A stretch of 64,000 nucleotides of DNA from Rhizobium sp. 16-449-1b (GCF_017741935.1 NZ_JAGHMH010000014.1:62001-126000); one strand, 5' to 3'; counted from the first letter of the stretch, positions 17,940 to 29,441 are shown. The notes: a model not told the origin generated them from the letters alone. Numbers and translations are program-made.

Positions 17940-19181
17940 TCAGCTCCGGTAGTCACCGTTGATGGCGACATACTCCTTTGTGAGGTCGCACGTCCAGACC
18001 GTTGCCGTACCGTTTCCGAGGCCGATTTCGACCTTCACCGGAATGTCCTGCTTTTTCATGACGTTGGAGGCGGCCTCTTCCGAGTAGCCGGCGTCACGTT
18101 CGCCGTTGACGGCAACGCGCACGTCGCCGAACCAGATGGCGAGGCGGTCGCGATCGGCCATTTCGCCTGATTTGCCGACGGCCATGACGATACGACCCCA
18201 GTTGGCGTCCTCGCCGGCGGCCGCGGTCTTGACCAGCGGCGAATTGGCGATCGACAGCGCGATCGTCTTGGCGGCGGCATCGCTTTCAGCACCGGTCACG
18301 GTGATCTCGAGCATCTTGGTGGCGCCTTCGCCGTCGCGCACGACCTGCAGTGCCAGATCCTTGAGGAGATCGTTGAGCGCGGCGCGGAACGACGAGAGGC
18401 GCGGATCGTCAGCCGTCTCGACGCGAACCTGGCCGTCTTCGGCGGCCGCACCCGTTGCAAACAGCATGAGCGTGTCGGATGTCGAGGTGTCGCTGTCGAC
18501 GGTCATCGAGTTGAAGGTCGGATCGACACCGGCCGATAGCATCGCCTGCAGCGCTGCCGGCGCGATGTCGGCGTCGGTGACGACGAAGGAGAGCATCGTC
18601 GCCATATCAGGGGCGATCATGCCGGCGCCCTTGGCGATACCGTTGATCGAGACCGCAACGCCGCCGATCTCGGCCGTGCGGGTCGCGACCTTCGGATAGG
18701 TGTCGGTGGTCATGATCGCCTTGGCGGCCTCGAACCAGAAATCGCCGGTAGCGTCGGAATAGAGCGTGTCGAGCACGCCGGAAAACTTGGTGGCGTCGAG
18801 CGGCTCGCCGATGACGCCGGTGGAGGCGAGGAAGATCTCGCTCTCGCTGCAGCCGACGGCGGCAGCCGCCGACTTGGCGGTGAGCGCGGTCGCTTCACGG
18901 CCCTTCACGCCGGTAAAGGCGTTGGCATTGCCGGAATTGACGACCACGGCGCGCGCAACGCCGCCGGGCAGGTTGGCGCGGCAGAAATCGACGGGGGCCG
19001 ACGGGCACTTGGAACGGGTGAAGACACCGGCAACGGCCGCCGGCTTGTCGAACACCATCATCAGGACGTCGGTACGGTTCTTGTACTTGATCCCCGCCGA
19101 GGCGGTCGCCATGCGAACACCGCGAAGCGCGGGCATGGACACGAAGGTTTTGGGAGCGAGCGGGGAAACGGAACCGGACAT
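17940..19181 (-). CDS. argJ: Bifunctional ornithine acetyltransferase / N-acetylglutamate synthase
   Basis: ArgJ recycles the acetyl group in arginine synthesis, moving it from acetylornithine to glutamate. The 413-residue precursor cleaves itself within [17 protein letters not shown], between the Ala and the nucleophilic Thr, to give alpha and beta chains. Other family features are [16 protein letters not shown] and [13 protein letters not shown] [16 protein letters not shown] chose [13 protein letters not shown] at 19181 because AGG lies nine bases upstream; an ATG at 19187 is also possible. argH for the last arginine step is 30 kb away. Confidence 0.96.
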   Translation of the reverse strand: MSGSVSPLAPKTFVSMPALRGVRMATASAGIKYKNRTDVLMMVFDKPAAVAGVFTRSKCPSAPVDFCRANLPGGVARAVVVNSGNANAFTGVKGREATALTAKSAAAAVGCSESEIFLASTGVIGEPLDATKFSGVLDTLYSDATGDFWFEAAKAIMTTDTYPKVATRTAEIGGVAVSINGIAKGAGMIAPDMATMLSFVVTDADIAPAALQAMLSAGVDPTFNSMTVDSDTSTSDTLMLFATGAAAEDGQVRVETADDPRLSSFRAALNDLLKDLALQVVRDGEGATKMLEITVTGAESDAAAKTIALSIANSPLVKTAAAGEDANWGRIVMAVGKSGEMADRDRLAIWFGDVRVAVNGERDAGYSEEAASNVMKKQDIPVKVEIGLGNGTATVWTCDLTKEYVAINGDYRS

Positions 19182-19214
19182 GATCATCGACCTGGCATGA
19201 AAGGGGATACGGAA

Positions 19215-19235
19215 GGGCCCGGAAAAACCGGGCCC
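19215..19235 (-). terminator. Hairpin between ppiC and argJ, possible terminator
   Basis: On the minus strand an eight-base GC arm (GGGCCCGG) pairs with CCGGGCCC around a loop of five T. It follows the ppiC stop by 13 bases and precedes argJ. Only a weak pyrimidine tail follows, so it may attenuate rather than stop transcription into argJ. Confidence 0.5.
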
Positions 19236-19248
19236 TCGATGGATATTG

Positions 19249-20139
19249 TTACTGCTGAGCCGGCGCTGCGGCGGGCGCGTCACCCGGCTGCGGCTGCTTG
19301 TTGGCGTCGTCGTAACCCTTGCGCAGGGCTTCGTCCGTGATGTCGATCTTGGACTTTTCCTTGGCGGAGGCGAGAAGCGCAAGATACTTGTCGCGCATGA
19401 CGAGCTGACGAACCTGATCCTTGACCTGGTCGTAAGCCGGAGGAGCGGCGTCGCGCTTATCCTCGACGAGGATGACGTGGTAGCCGAAATCGGTCTTCAC
19501 CGGCGTCTTGGTGTAGGCACCCTTGTCGAGCGCGAAAGCCGCGTCTTCGAATTCCTTGACCATGCGGCCCTTGGTGAAATAGCCGAGATCGCCGCCGTCA
19601 GCCTTGTTCGGGTCGGTCGACTTTTCCTTGGCGAGGTCGGCGAAGTTCTTGCCGGCATCGAGCTGCTTGATGACGTCCTTGGCTTCGTCTTCCGTCTTCA
19701 CCAGGATGTGGCGGGCGTGAACTTCTTCCTGCTTGGGAAGGGCTGCTACTTCCTTGTCGTAGCGTGCCTTGACTTCAGCGTCGGTCACGGTGTCGACGAC
19801 GTGCTTCTTGAAGTAGGCGTTGTGCAGTTCGCGATCGGCGAGGTACTGCATGCGCTTCTTGAACTCAGCCGACTGGTCGAGCTTTTCAGCGGCCGCGTCC
19901 TTGGCGAGCAGCTTCACGTCGATAGCGGCGGAAAGTGCAGCGACCTTCTTCTGGTCGTCAGGCAGCTGCGCCAGCTGCGGATCGAGGTTGGCGATCGCCA
20001 GGTCGAGTTCCGACTGGTGGATTTCGACATCGCCGACCTTGGCAACGACGGCGTCAGCGCCGTCCTGTGCCCGCACCGGCGCCTGGAAGGCGACGAACGT
20101 GGCGAGTGCCATCACGGCGATTCTGTTGTAGTTCAACAT
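19249..20139 (-). CDS. Parvulin-type peptidyl-prolyl cis-trans isomerase, periplasmic
   Basis: A 296-residue foldase-like protein that helps fold exported proteins. A signal peptide ([20 protein letters not shown], cut near PVRA-QDG) is followed by a SurA/PrsA-like helical N-domain. The parvulin core starts at about residue 135: [34 protein letters not shown], and [12 protein letters not shown]. The C-terminus is Ala/Pro/Gln-rich. The start at 20139 has GAAGGAA nine bases upstream. It is divergent from secA, a fitting neighbour in protein export. Confidence 0.93.
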   Translation of the reverse strand: MLNYNRIAVMALATFVAFQAPVRAQDGADAVVAKVGDVEIHQSELDLAIANLDPQLAQLPDDQKKVAALSAAIDVKLLAKDAAAEKLDQSAEFKKRMQYLADRELHNAYFKKHVVDTVTDAEVKARYDKEVAALPKQEEVHARHILVKTEDEAKDVIKQLDAGKNFADLAKEKSTDPNKADGGDLGYFTKGRMVKEFEDAAFALDKGAYTKTPVKTDFGYHVILVEDKRDAAPPAYDQVKDQVRQLVMRDKYLALLASAKEKSKIDITDEALRKGYDDANKQPQPGDAPAAAPAQQ

Positions 20140-20242
20140 CAAACATTCCTTCACAGTTAACCCACCGGCTTCAACTTCTTGAATCCTGCCCTGAAACAGG
20201 CATCAACACTGGAATGTGGCCTTTCTATATCAGCCAAATCCG

Positions 20243-20271
20243 TTGACATCATTCGACCCCCCTCTTATCTG
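20243..20271 (+). promoter_or_regulatory. Candidate sigma-70 promoter of secA
   Basis: TTGACA at 20243-20248 and TATCTG at 20266-20271 are separated by exactly 17 bases. The predicted transcript starts near 20278, about 108 bases before the secA ATG. The -35 is a perfect consensus match. No operator is apparent. Confidence 0.6.
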
Positions 20272-20385
20272 TCACGCAACCTCGCGTCCAGAAAAGTTTC
20301 CTGGCGTTTCGATACGTGCGCCCGAAATTCGGCCGGGCCGCCCTTACGAGAAGCCCGGGATGAATATTCAGAAAGGACCAGTCGT

Positions 20386-23094
<2,709 letters not shown>

Positions 23095-23118
23095 GACCTG
23101 ATCGAGACCTGAGATCGA

Positions 23119-23152
23119 AGCCCTCGCGACCTGGACGTCGCGAGGGCTTTTT
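23119..23152 (+). terminator. Rho-independent terminator of secA
   Basis: A 12-base perfect stem (AGCCCTCGCGAC / GTCGCGAGGGCT) with a six-base loop is followed by a run of T, 25 bases after the secA stop. Confidence 0.92.
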
Positions 23153-23298
23153 CATGTGTGCAGCGCGCTCCCGTGCCCGCCCATGAGCAGAACCCGCCCA
23201 CAACTTCCAATTTCATAATCCGCCCGAAATTCAGCCGCAAAACAGTCGCTTTGTTCGCCGAGCTTGCGCCGATATCAGAATTGATTTCAGGACACGCG

Positions 23299-23925
23299 AT
23301 GAACCGCACCGCCTGCAAGGCCCCTTATTTCAGCCAGTGGGAAACGGCGTCGATGACGCTCTCCGTGCTGGAGCGCGGCGCTGCCGCCTTGCTCGATGAT
23401 CCGCTCTGGCAGCGATCCGGCGCCGACAGCGTCGAGGAATATGCGCGCTGGGCCGTCAACATCTGCGGCATGGCCTGCCTGAAGATGATCCTCGCCGCCA
23501 GGGGTGAAGACCATCGCATCATCGACCTCGCGCGCGGCTGCACCCGCTTCGGCGGCTATGTCGTCAACGAGGAAGACCAGTCGATCAAGGGGCTGATCTA
23601 CGCGCCCTTCGTCACCTATGTCGGCGAAACCTTCGGCCTCGACGCGAAAACCATCACCAGCCTTCCCACACCAGCTATCGCCGATATCCTGAAGGAGAAC
23701 GCCTTCTTCATCGCCTCGGTCAACAGCCAGATCCGTTGGCCGGACCGCCAGCCGCCCACAAAGGGCGGCCACCTCGTGCTGGTGACGGCGGCAAGCGCCG
23801 ACACCATCCGCTTCCACAACCCATCCGGCCACGACGAAGCCAGCCAGGCCGACGTCGAGCTGCCGACCGAGATCTTCGACCGCTTCTTCGCCAATCGCGG
23901 CGTCGCCGTCAGGCTCGACCAATGA
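23299..23925 (+). CDS. Peptidase C39-like cysteine protease-fold protein
   Basis: A 208-residue protein without signal peptide. It has the papain-like layout of C39-type enzymes: the nucleophile candidate Cys56 in WAVNICGMACLKMIL, His in KGGHLVLVTAASADT (near residue 157), and a following HNPSGHDE segment that could supply Asn or Asp. C39 relatives process leader peptides or cleave peptide bonds, but bacterial stand-alone versions are uncharacterised. Its stop overlaps an upstream possible ddl start (ATGA at 23922), so it is coupled to D-Ala-D-Ala ligase. That hints at a role with cell-wall peptides, which I infer only from context. Confidence 0.75.
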   Translation: MNRTACKAPYFSQWETASMTLSVLERGAAALLDDPLWQRSGADSVEEYARWAVNICGMACLKMILAARGEDHRIIDLARGCTRFGGYVVNEEDQSIKGLIYAPFVTYVGETFGLDAKTITSLPTPAIADILKENAFFIASVNSQIRWPDRQPPTKGGHLVLVTAASADTIRFHNPSGHDEASQADVELPTEIFDRFFANRGVAVRLDQ

Positions 23926-23951
23926 CAACGATCCAAGGGGACCAATCCGCC

Positions 23952-25043
23952 ATGCCGACACAGCCCGCCCGCCCGACATCGTCGCGCCCACGCATCGCCA
24001 TCCTCTTCGGCGGCCGCTCGCCGGAGCACGACGTCTCCATCCTCTCGGCGACCAATGTCGTCGCGGCCCTCGATGCCGAGCGCTACGACGTCCTGCCGAT
24101 CTTCGTGACCCGCGAAGGACAATGGCGGCTTCTGCCGAAGGGCACCACGCTGTCTTCAGCCGCAAAGGTCGAGGAAGCCGTCGAGGTCAGCCTTCTACCC
24201 GGCGGCCAGGGCCGCATGCTCGCCATCCCGCAAGGCGCGCAGCCCTATGAAGTCCCCGCGATCGACGTCCTTTTCCCCGTGCTGCACGGGATGCACGGCG
24301 AGGACGGCTCGATCCAGGGTCTGGCATCCGTTGCCCGCGTGCCGCTCGCCGGCTGCGGCCTGCTCGGATCGGTGACCGCGATCGACAAGGACATTGCCAA
24401 GCGCCTGCTCCGGGAAGCCAGCCTGCCGGTGGCGAAAGCGCTCTGCATTGAAGAAGACAGCGTTCCCTCCTTCGACGCCGCCGCGCGCGAACTCGGCCTC
24501 CCCCTCTTCATCAAGCCCGCCCGCCAGGGTTCGTCGGTCGGTGTCAGCAAGGTCAGGACACAAGAGGATTTTGCTGCCGCGCTTGCCGAGGGCTTCAGGC
24601 ACGACGGCAAGCTGCTCGCCGAGGAATTCATCGCCGGCCGCGAGATCGAGTTCAGCGTGCTCGAACATGCGAATGGCGACATCACCGTCTCGCTGCCGGG
24701 CGAGATCGCGCCGGCCGAAAGCCACGGTTTTTACAGCTACGAAGCGAAATATATCGATGAAGCAGGTGCAGCACTCCGCGTGCCCGCGCAACTACCGAAG
24801 GAGATCGAGGACGAGCTGCGCAAGACCGCGCGCCAGGCCTTCAAGGCACTCGGCTGCGACGGCATGGCCCGCGTCGATTTCTTCCTGATGCAGGACATGT
24901 CCTTCGTGGTCAACGAGCTCAACACCATCCCCGGCTTCACCAATATCAGCATGTACGCCAAGGCGATGGCGGCATCGGGCGTCAGCTACGCCGAGGTGCT
25001 GGATGTCCTGATAGACAGGGCGTTGACGCGCGGCTGCGGCTGA
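23952..25043 (+). CDS. ddl: D-alanine--D-alanine ligase
   Basis: The enzyme joins two D-Ala for the peptidoglycan stem. It is an ATP-grasp protein of about 363 residues, with the N-terminal IAILFGGRSPEHDVSILSA, PVLHGMHGEDGSIQG, ATP-binding FIKPARQGSSVGVSKV, and the metal-binding VNELNTIPGFTNISMYAKA. It fits the longer DdlA/VanA-like subgroup. The start at 23952 follows AAGGGG by 11 bases. The ATG at 23922, overlapping the previous stop, would add ten residues and is an alternative. A second ddl in the ftsZ cluster is usual in rhizobia, so this is probably a paralogue. Confidence 0.92.
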   Translation: MPTQPARPTSSRPRIAILFGGRSPEHDVSILSATNVVAALDAERYDVLPIFVTREGQWRLLPKGTTLSSAAKVEEAVEVSLLPGGQGRMLAIPQGAQPYEVPAIDVLFPVLHGMHGEDGSIQGLASVARVPLAGCGLLGSVTAIDKDIAKRLLREASLPVAKALCIEEDSVPSFDAAARELGLPLFIKPARQGSSVGVSKVRTQEDFAAALAEGFRHDGKLLAEEFIAGREIEFSVLEHANGDITVSLPGEIAPAESHGFYSYEAKYIDEAGAALRVPAQLPKEIEDELRKTARQAFKALGCDGMARVDFFLMQDMSFVVNELNTIPGFTNISMYAKAMAASGVSYAEVLDVLIDRALTRGCG

Positions 25044-25144
25044 GGCTCTGAGTTGGGGACAGGTTAAGCCTGAGGGCCTCGTCACAACCGTTTCTTAACC
25101 GTGTCATGCCACTACTCTAGGCACGATTTGCCAGAGAGTTTTGC

Positions 25145-26566
25145 GTGTCCATTATGGCGGTCATCGAGACGGCGGAGAAGATGCTACCGGCGAGCCTGCG
25201 TCCTGCGGGCGGTCGCCTTCTTCGCATGCTCGGCGATATCATGACCAGACGCGGCGAAAAGGCCGCCGCCCAGCGCATGGCATTGACCGCATTTGCGATC
25301 CGCGTCATCAGCGCCGCCCTCGCCTTTCTTTCCCAGATCATCCTGGCGCGCCTGATGGGCGAGTACGAATACGGCATCTTCGTCTTCGTCTGGGTGCTGA
25401 TCGTTCTCTTCGGTGACCTCTCCTGCCTCGGCTTCCACACCGCCATCGTCCGCTTCCTCCCACAGTACAAGGCATCGGGCGCCTTCGAGGAAATTCGCGG
25501 CCTGACCGGCACCGCCCGGATCTTCGGCCTGCTGTCCGGCACCGCGGTGCTCGCCATCGGCATGCTCGGCCTGCATCTCTTCGGCGATCGCATCCAGAGC
25601 TATTATGTCGTGCCGATCTTCCTCGGCCTGCTCGCCATGCCGATGATCGCGCTGGGCGACATATTGGAAGGCACCTCGCGCGCCAATCACTGGCCCGTCA
25701 TGGCGCTGAGCCCCGTCTATATCATCCGCCCGATCCTGATCATCACCTGCATGCTGGTTGCGATCGGCCTCGGCGCGCCGCACACGGCGGTCACCGCCAT
25801 GCAGGCGGCGCTGGTCGCAACCTATCTCACCGCGCTCGGCCAGTATGTGGCGACCCTCATCCGCCTGCGCCGGCATTATCATCAGGGTCCGAGCAAGATC
25901 GATTTCCTGAGCTGGCTAAGCGTCGCCTTCCCCATCTTCCTGATCGAGGGCGTCAGCTTTCTGTTGACGAATTCCGATGTCGTCGTCGTCGGCATTTTCC
26001 TCGAGCCGCACGAGGTCGCCATCTACTTCGCCGCCGCAAAGACCATGGCGCTGGTCCATTTCATCAACTTCTCGGTCAAGGCCGCCTCCGGCCCGCGCTT
26101 TTCCAGCATCATTGCGGAGGGCACCCGCGCCGAGCTCGCCGCCGCGGCCTTCGATGCCGCCAGATGGACCTTCTGGCCGGCGCTGGCCGTCGGCCTCGTG
26201 GTGCTCGCGGCCGGACATCTGCTGCTGTCGCTCTTCGGCGGCGCCTTTACAGCAGGCTATGTGCTGATGGCGATCCTGCTTGCCGGCATTCTCGCCAAGG
26301 CGCTGGTGGGTCCCGCCGAGACGCTGCTCATGATGGCAGGAAAGCAGAATATCTGCGTCGCGCTCTATGCCGGCGCGCTGACGGCCAACGTCACCCTCAA
26401 CATTCTCCTCATCCCCCACTTCGGCATCGAGGGCGCGGCGATCGCCACGGCCTCCGCCATGGGCGTCGAGGCGGTGCTCTTGCATCTCGCAGTCCGCCGC
26501 ACGCTCGGCATCGCCCTCTTCGCCTTCGCCAGACCGGCCAGCGCCGGCAACGATATGGAAGCCTGA
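25145..26566 (+). CDS. Lipopolysaccharide/polysaccharide flippase (MATE-like, Wzx family)
   Basis: This 473-residue integral membrane protein has about 12 predicted helices from residue 45 onward. Examples are AIRVISAALAFLSQIILARL, FVFVWVLIVLFGDLSCLG and PIFLIEGVSFLLTNSDVVVV. The layout matches oligosaccharide flippases that move undecaprenyl-linked sugars across the inner membrane. The start is GTG at 25145 (GAGAG six bases upstream), or the ATG at 25154. The BioF2-type acyltransferase gene follows after four bases, implying a two-gene surface-polysaccharide operon. No glycosyltransferase is adjacent. Confidence 0.88.
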   Translation: MSIMAVIETAEKMLPASLRPAGGRLLRMLGDIMTRRGEKAAAQRMALTAFAIRVISAALAFLSQIILARLMGEYEYGIFVFVWVLIVLFGDLSCLGFHTAIVRFLPQYKASGAFEEIRGLTGTARIFGLLSGTAVLAIGMLGLHLFGDRIQSYYVVPIFLGLLAMPMIALGDILEGTSRANHWPVMALSPVYIIRPILIITCMLVAIGLGAPHTAVTAMQAALVATYLTALGQYVATLIRLRRHYHQGPSKIDFLSWLSVAFPIFLIEGVSFLLTNSDVVVVGIFLEPHEVAIYFAAAKTMALVHFINFSVKAASGPRFSSIIAEGTRAELAAAAFDAARWTFWPALAVGLVVLAAGHLLLSLFGGAFTAGYVLMAILLAGILAKALVGPAETLLMMAGKQNICVALYAGALTANVTLNILLIPHFGIEGAAIATASAMGVEAVLLHLAVRRTLGIALFAFARPASAGNDMEA

Positions 26567-26570
26567 CAGT

Positions 26571-27848
26571 ATGGTGCGCAATCCTCCCGGAACCCAGACC
26601 ACAGACTCGACCGCCAACCGCATGGTCCACGAGCTGGCATCGCTGGAATTCGATGCACCGCAGGCCGAAGCCCGCGTCGAGATCGGCCGTCCCGGCCGCG
26701 AGCTCTGCGTCTACTCCGGCAAGCTCGGCTACGACCTGCAGGACGAACTGGATTTCCTCTCCAACCGCGCGCTGGAGCCGAATGTCTTCTTCACCGGCCG
26801 CTTCCTGGCGCCCGCCATGCCGCGCCTTGACGACCGCGAGGTCAACTTCGCGCTGCTGCGCGACCAGAACGAGACCCGCAGCCGCCTGCGCGTGCTGATG
26901 CCGTTCTCAGTCGAAAAGCCGGGCTTCGCCGTCGGCCCCTCGATCATCCGCGTCTGGGCGAACAGCTTCGCGCCCTTGGGCACGCCGCTGCTCGACGGCG
27001 AGGATGCCGCCGAAACGCTCGACAACTTCCTCGAGGGCCTGACCGCCCGCGACCTGCGCATGCCCGGCATTCTGGTGCTGCCGGATCTGCGCCTGAACGG
27101 CATCTTCGCCCGCATGATCCGCGCCGTCGCCATCGGCCGCAACCTGCCGATCACGACCACCAACCCCTATCTGCGCCCGATGCTGCAGAGCGACGAGGAC
27201 GCCGTCGCCTATCTGCGCCAGTCGGTATCATCCTCGCACATGCGCGAGATGCGCCGGCAATGGCGGCTGCTCGAGGAGAAGGGCACGGTCGTCTATAACG
27301 TTGCCCGCCAGCCGCGCGACATCCATATGCGCTTCGAGGAATTCCTGGCGCTCGAAGCCGGCGGCTGGAAGGGCAAGAAGCGCAGCGCGCTTGTGACCGA
27401 CCGCCTGCACATGGCCTTTGCCCGCGAGGCGATCTCCAACCTGGCCGCCGTCGACGCCGTGCGTATCCACTCGATCGACTTCAACGGCAAATCGATCGCC
27501 TCCACCGTCGTCCTGATGATGGGCGGCGAGGCCTACACCTGGAAGACCGCCTATGACGAGGCCTACGCCCGCTATTCGCCGGGCAAGCTGCTCATGGGCG
27601 AACTCACCGAATGGCACCTCGACGACGCCAACATCGTCCGCTCCGACAGCTGCGCTGTCCCCGACCACCCGATCATGAGCCGCTTCTGGCAGGAACGCGA
27701 GGAAATGGGCACCGTCGTCATCGGCCTCAACCAGAACGCCGACCGCGACGTCCGCCAGGTCGCCACCCAGCTCCACCTTTACAGCAGCACGCGCAATGTC
27801 GCGAAGATGCTGCGGCAGAAGATCATGTCGCTGGCTGGGCGGGGGTGA
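26571..27848 (+). CDS. GNAT/BioF2-like acyltransferase (CelD/BcsL type)
   Basis: A 425-residue cytoplasmic protein of the two-lobed GNAT class linked to exopolysaccharide and cellulose decoration. The C-terminal lobe contains FLALEAGGWKGKKRSAL, SIASTVVLMMGGEAYTWKTA and YARYSPGKLLMGELTEWHL, the usual BioF2 signatures. It starts four bases after the flippase stop, so it is almost certainly cotranscribed and probably acylates the exported polysaccharide or its precursor. Substrate and acyl group are unknown. Confidence 0.85.
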   Translation: MVRNPPGTQTTDSTANRMVHELASLEFDAPQAEARVEIGRPGRELCVYSGKLGYDLQDELDFLSNRALEPNVFFTGRFLAPAMPRLDDREVNFALLRDQNETRSRLRVLMPFSVEKPGFAVGPSIIRVWANSFAPLGTPLLDGEDAAETLDNFLEGLTARDLRMPGILVLPDLRLNGIFARMIRAVAIGRNLPITTTNPYLRPMLQSDEDAVAYLRQSVSSSHMREMRRQWRLLEEKGTVVYNVARQPRDIHMRFEEFLALEAGGWKGKKRSALVTDRLHMAFAREAISNLAAVDAVRIHSIDFNGKSIASTVVLMMGGEAYTWKTAYDEAYARYSPGKLLMGELTEWHLDDANIVRSDSCAVPDHPIMSRFWQEREEMGTVVIGLNQNADRDVRQVATQLHLYSSTRNVAKMLRQKIMSLAGRG

Positions 27849-27881
27849 GTGGGCGGTTCTTATCCGGCCGTGGTGCTCGTA

Positions 27882-28036
27882 ATACCCCCCTCTGCCCTGC
27901 CGGGCATCTCCCCCACAGGTGGGGAGATCGGCCGGGCGCACCCGCTCGTTCCAACCTTCAATGTGTGGCGAAAGCCTAACCGCGAGTCGATCTCCCCCCT
28001 TGTGGGGGAGATGCCCGGCAGGGCAGAGGGGGGTAT
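27882..28036. repeat. RIME-like inverted-repeat intergenic element
   Basis: Two arms of 49 bases (27882-27930 and 27988-28036) are inverted copies differing at only two positions. Each begins ATACCCCCCTCTGCCCTGCC and contains its own small palindrome, ATCTCCCC...GGGGAGAT. The layout of two large palindromes matches the Rhizobium intergenic mosaic elements, as I recall them. It lies 33 bases after the acyltransferase stop and may act as its transcript end. Confidence 0.75.
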
Positions 28037-28176
28037 CGCACGGTAAAACCTGAATGAAAGGCGACGGTAGCAGACAGCGTTACAACCACACACCACAAAA
28101 CCCCGCGCCGGAGACCTCTCCGCGACGGCATGGCAAGCTGGGAATGGGCAGGCAACGTTTGGTATAGAGTATGATT

Positions 28177-28380
28177 GTCAGGCAATATCGCCTGCCCGAT
28201 CATATCGAGGCTTCCGGATATCCAGGCCGACAGGAGCGTCTCTCGGCCTTTCGCTTCCGAATGGAGGAGAGGTCCTGACGACCAAACCACCCACCTTTCA
28301 ACAACCATCACCGGACGCCGGGCTTGCGCCCTGATGTGTCAGATCCGGTTCGCGACCCGGCTCCCTGTCCAATGACGCCA
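28177..28380 (+). ncRNA. Candidate structured RNA, possible orphan leader (speF-like?)
   Basis: About 200 non-coding bases fold heavily on the plus strand. AGGCCGA (28224-28230) pairs with TCGGCCT (28243-28249). CAGGA...CTCTC (28231-28244) can instead pair with GAGAG.TCCTG (28268-28277), which excludes the first hairpin. ACCGGA (28310-28315) pairs with TCCGGT (28344-28349) around the hairpin GGGCTTGCGCCC. A 13-codon frame (28334-28375) sits in the last part. Competing helices plus a short frame resemble a regulatory leader. The overall look recalls the long alphaproteobacterial speF motif, but I could not check this. No plus-strand gene follows. The other 280 or so bases of the gap 27849-28506 outside this region and the RIME element show nothing I can name. 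Confidence 0.3.
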
Positions 28381-28506
28381 TCAGTATGGGAGCGACGATT
28401 GCGACGGGGATGATAGAGACGACGAAATCTGCAAACGATTGATATCGCGGCGATTTCTTTCACCGCGCAACAAAATTATCCCCGCGAGCGGATCAAGAAA
28501 TCATCT

Positions 28507-29340
28507 CTAAGTCCTGTAAGCTTCCAACTCCGCGTGCAATATTGCGGCACTTGCCTCGATCGCCGCGATGTCGTCAGCGATCAACCGATAAAGTGGTGTC
28601 TGATCGCCAGGCGTGCGCGCCCCAAGGTGCTGCGCGATATATTTGATAGCTGCGACGGTCGCGGCAAACCTGTCGTGGAGGACAGGCTCATGGTGGGCGA
28701 GCCGGTTACGTGACTGGTAGATGATCTCAAGACTGTCGGCCACGTCAGCGCGCTTTATTCGCTTGTTCGGGAACACCTTCTTGAGTGCCGGCCGCCAAAG
28801 CGTGTGCTCATAATCGGGACCGCATAAACGCTTCCAGATGTAGAAAGTCAGCTCGGCAATGATCTTGCCATCGGTGACCTGGATATGCGTTCGACGGAGC
28901 TTGGACCTCTGCGTATGGGACAAGTTCGCCGGGCGGCCATTCGGGAATGCCAGCGCGTCAAGCCCATGCTTGGTAGCCTGCGCAAGTTTGGCGTATTCGG
29001 CCCGACGCGCGCTATCGAGCGCCTGCACGATCTTGGTCTTCTCGCTTTCCTTCCAGTGGAAAGGTGGCGGCGGGCTCAGAAGCCAGCCGGCCCGGCCGAA
29101 ATGCTGCCCGAGATTTTCACAGATAGAGTTCCGCAAGGAAATCTCGATGACCGCGATGATATTCATCAAATCGGCGCCGAGGCGCAGTGTCTTCTGATGG
29201 AATTCGATTGCAGCCCGAGCGTTGCCGGTGAGTTGGTAAAGCTTACCCAACCTCTCGGGCGACAGCAGCTTCGTGATCTCCGCTAAATCTGCATCCTCTA
29301 TCGGCAAGTTGACGCTCCCGTCACTCTCACATATATTCAA
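28507..29340 (-). CDS. Abi family protein with HEPN motif (Abi_2/AbiD-AbiF type)
   Basis: A 277-residue cytoplasmic protein, largely helical. It has the Abi_2 opening (LSPERLGKLYQLTGNARAAI, then NIIAVIEISLRNSICENLG) and the diagnostic HEPN ribonuclease motif R-x4-H in QSRNRLAHHEPV (Arg211, Asn212, His216). Abi_2 proteins cause abortive infection, and AbiF relatives work with a small RNA. No toxin or antitoxin protein partner is adjacent. The start is TTG at 29340, with a hairpin (CTCGA-TCGAG, 29343-29356) overlapping the expected ribosome site. The gene and its surroundings are more AT-rich than the neighbours, in keeping with acquisition between two convergent housekeeping genes. Confidence 0.8.
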   Translation of the reverse strand: MNICESDGSVNLPIEDADLAEITKLLSPERLGKLYQLTGNARAAIEFHQKTLRLGADLMNIIAVIEISLRNSICENLGQHFGRAGWLLSPPPPFHWKESEKTKIVQALDSARRAEYAKLAQATKHGLDALAFPNGRPANLSHTQRSKLRRTHIQVTDGKIIAELTFYIWKRLCGPDYEHTLWRPALKKVFPNKRIKRADVADSLEIIYQSRNRLAHHEPVLHDRFAATVAAIKYIAQHLGARTPGDQTPLYRLIADDIAAIEASAAILHAELEAYRT

Positions 29341-29402
29341 ACTCGAAAAGTCGAGATCAGATTGGCAGTTTGCTTTCGAGCATTACGAATCCTCGACTTC
29401 CC

Positions 29403-29441
29403 AAAATTGAAAAGGCGCTCCTCGGGGCGTCTTTTCTTTTT
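29403..29441. terminator. Bidirectional-looking terminator downstream of the acyl-CoA synthetase gene
   Basis: A nine-base stem (AAAAGGCGC / GCGTCTTTT with one G-T pair, 29410-29435) has an eight-base loop. T-rich tracts follow on either strand (CTTTTT on plus, TTTTCAATTTT on minus). It lies 33 bases after the minus-strand synthetase stop and would insulate the Abi gene from read-through. Confidence 0.65.

Noticed and set aside
27882..28036. Possible CRISPR repeats
   Set aside because: Only two inverted arms, no direct repeats with regular spacers and no cas genes.
28175..28375. 66-codon plus-strand frame as a gene
   Set aside because: No ribosome site, no domain, and it spans the competing hairpins. 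Only its last 13 codons are considered as a possible leader frame.
29378..29402. tRNA 3'-end-like remnant (TCGAG...ACGAATC...CTCGA) that might mark an attachment site
   Set aside because: The loop is 11 bases, too long for a T arm, and no acceptor or anticodon arm is found.
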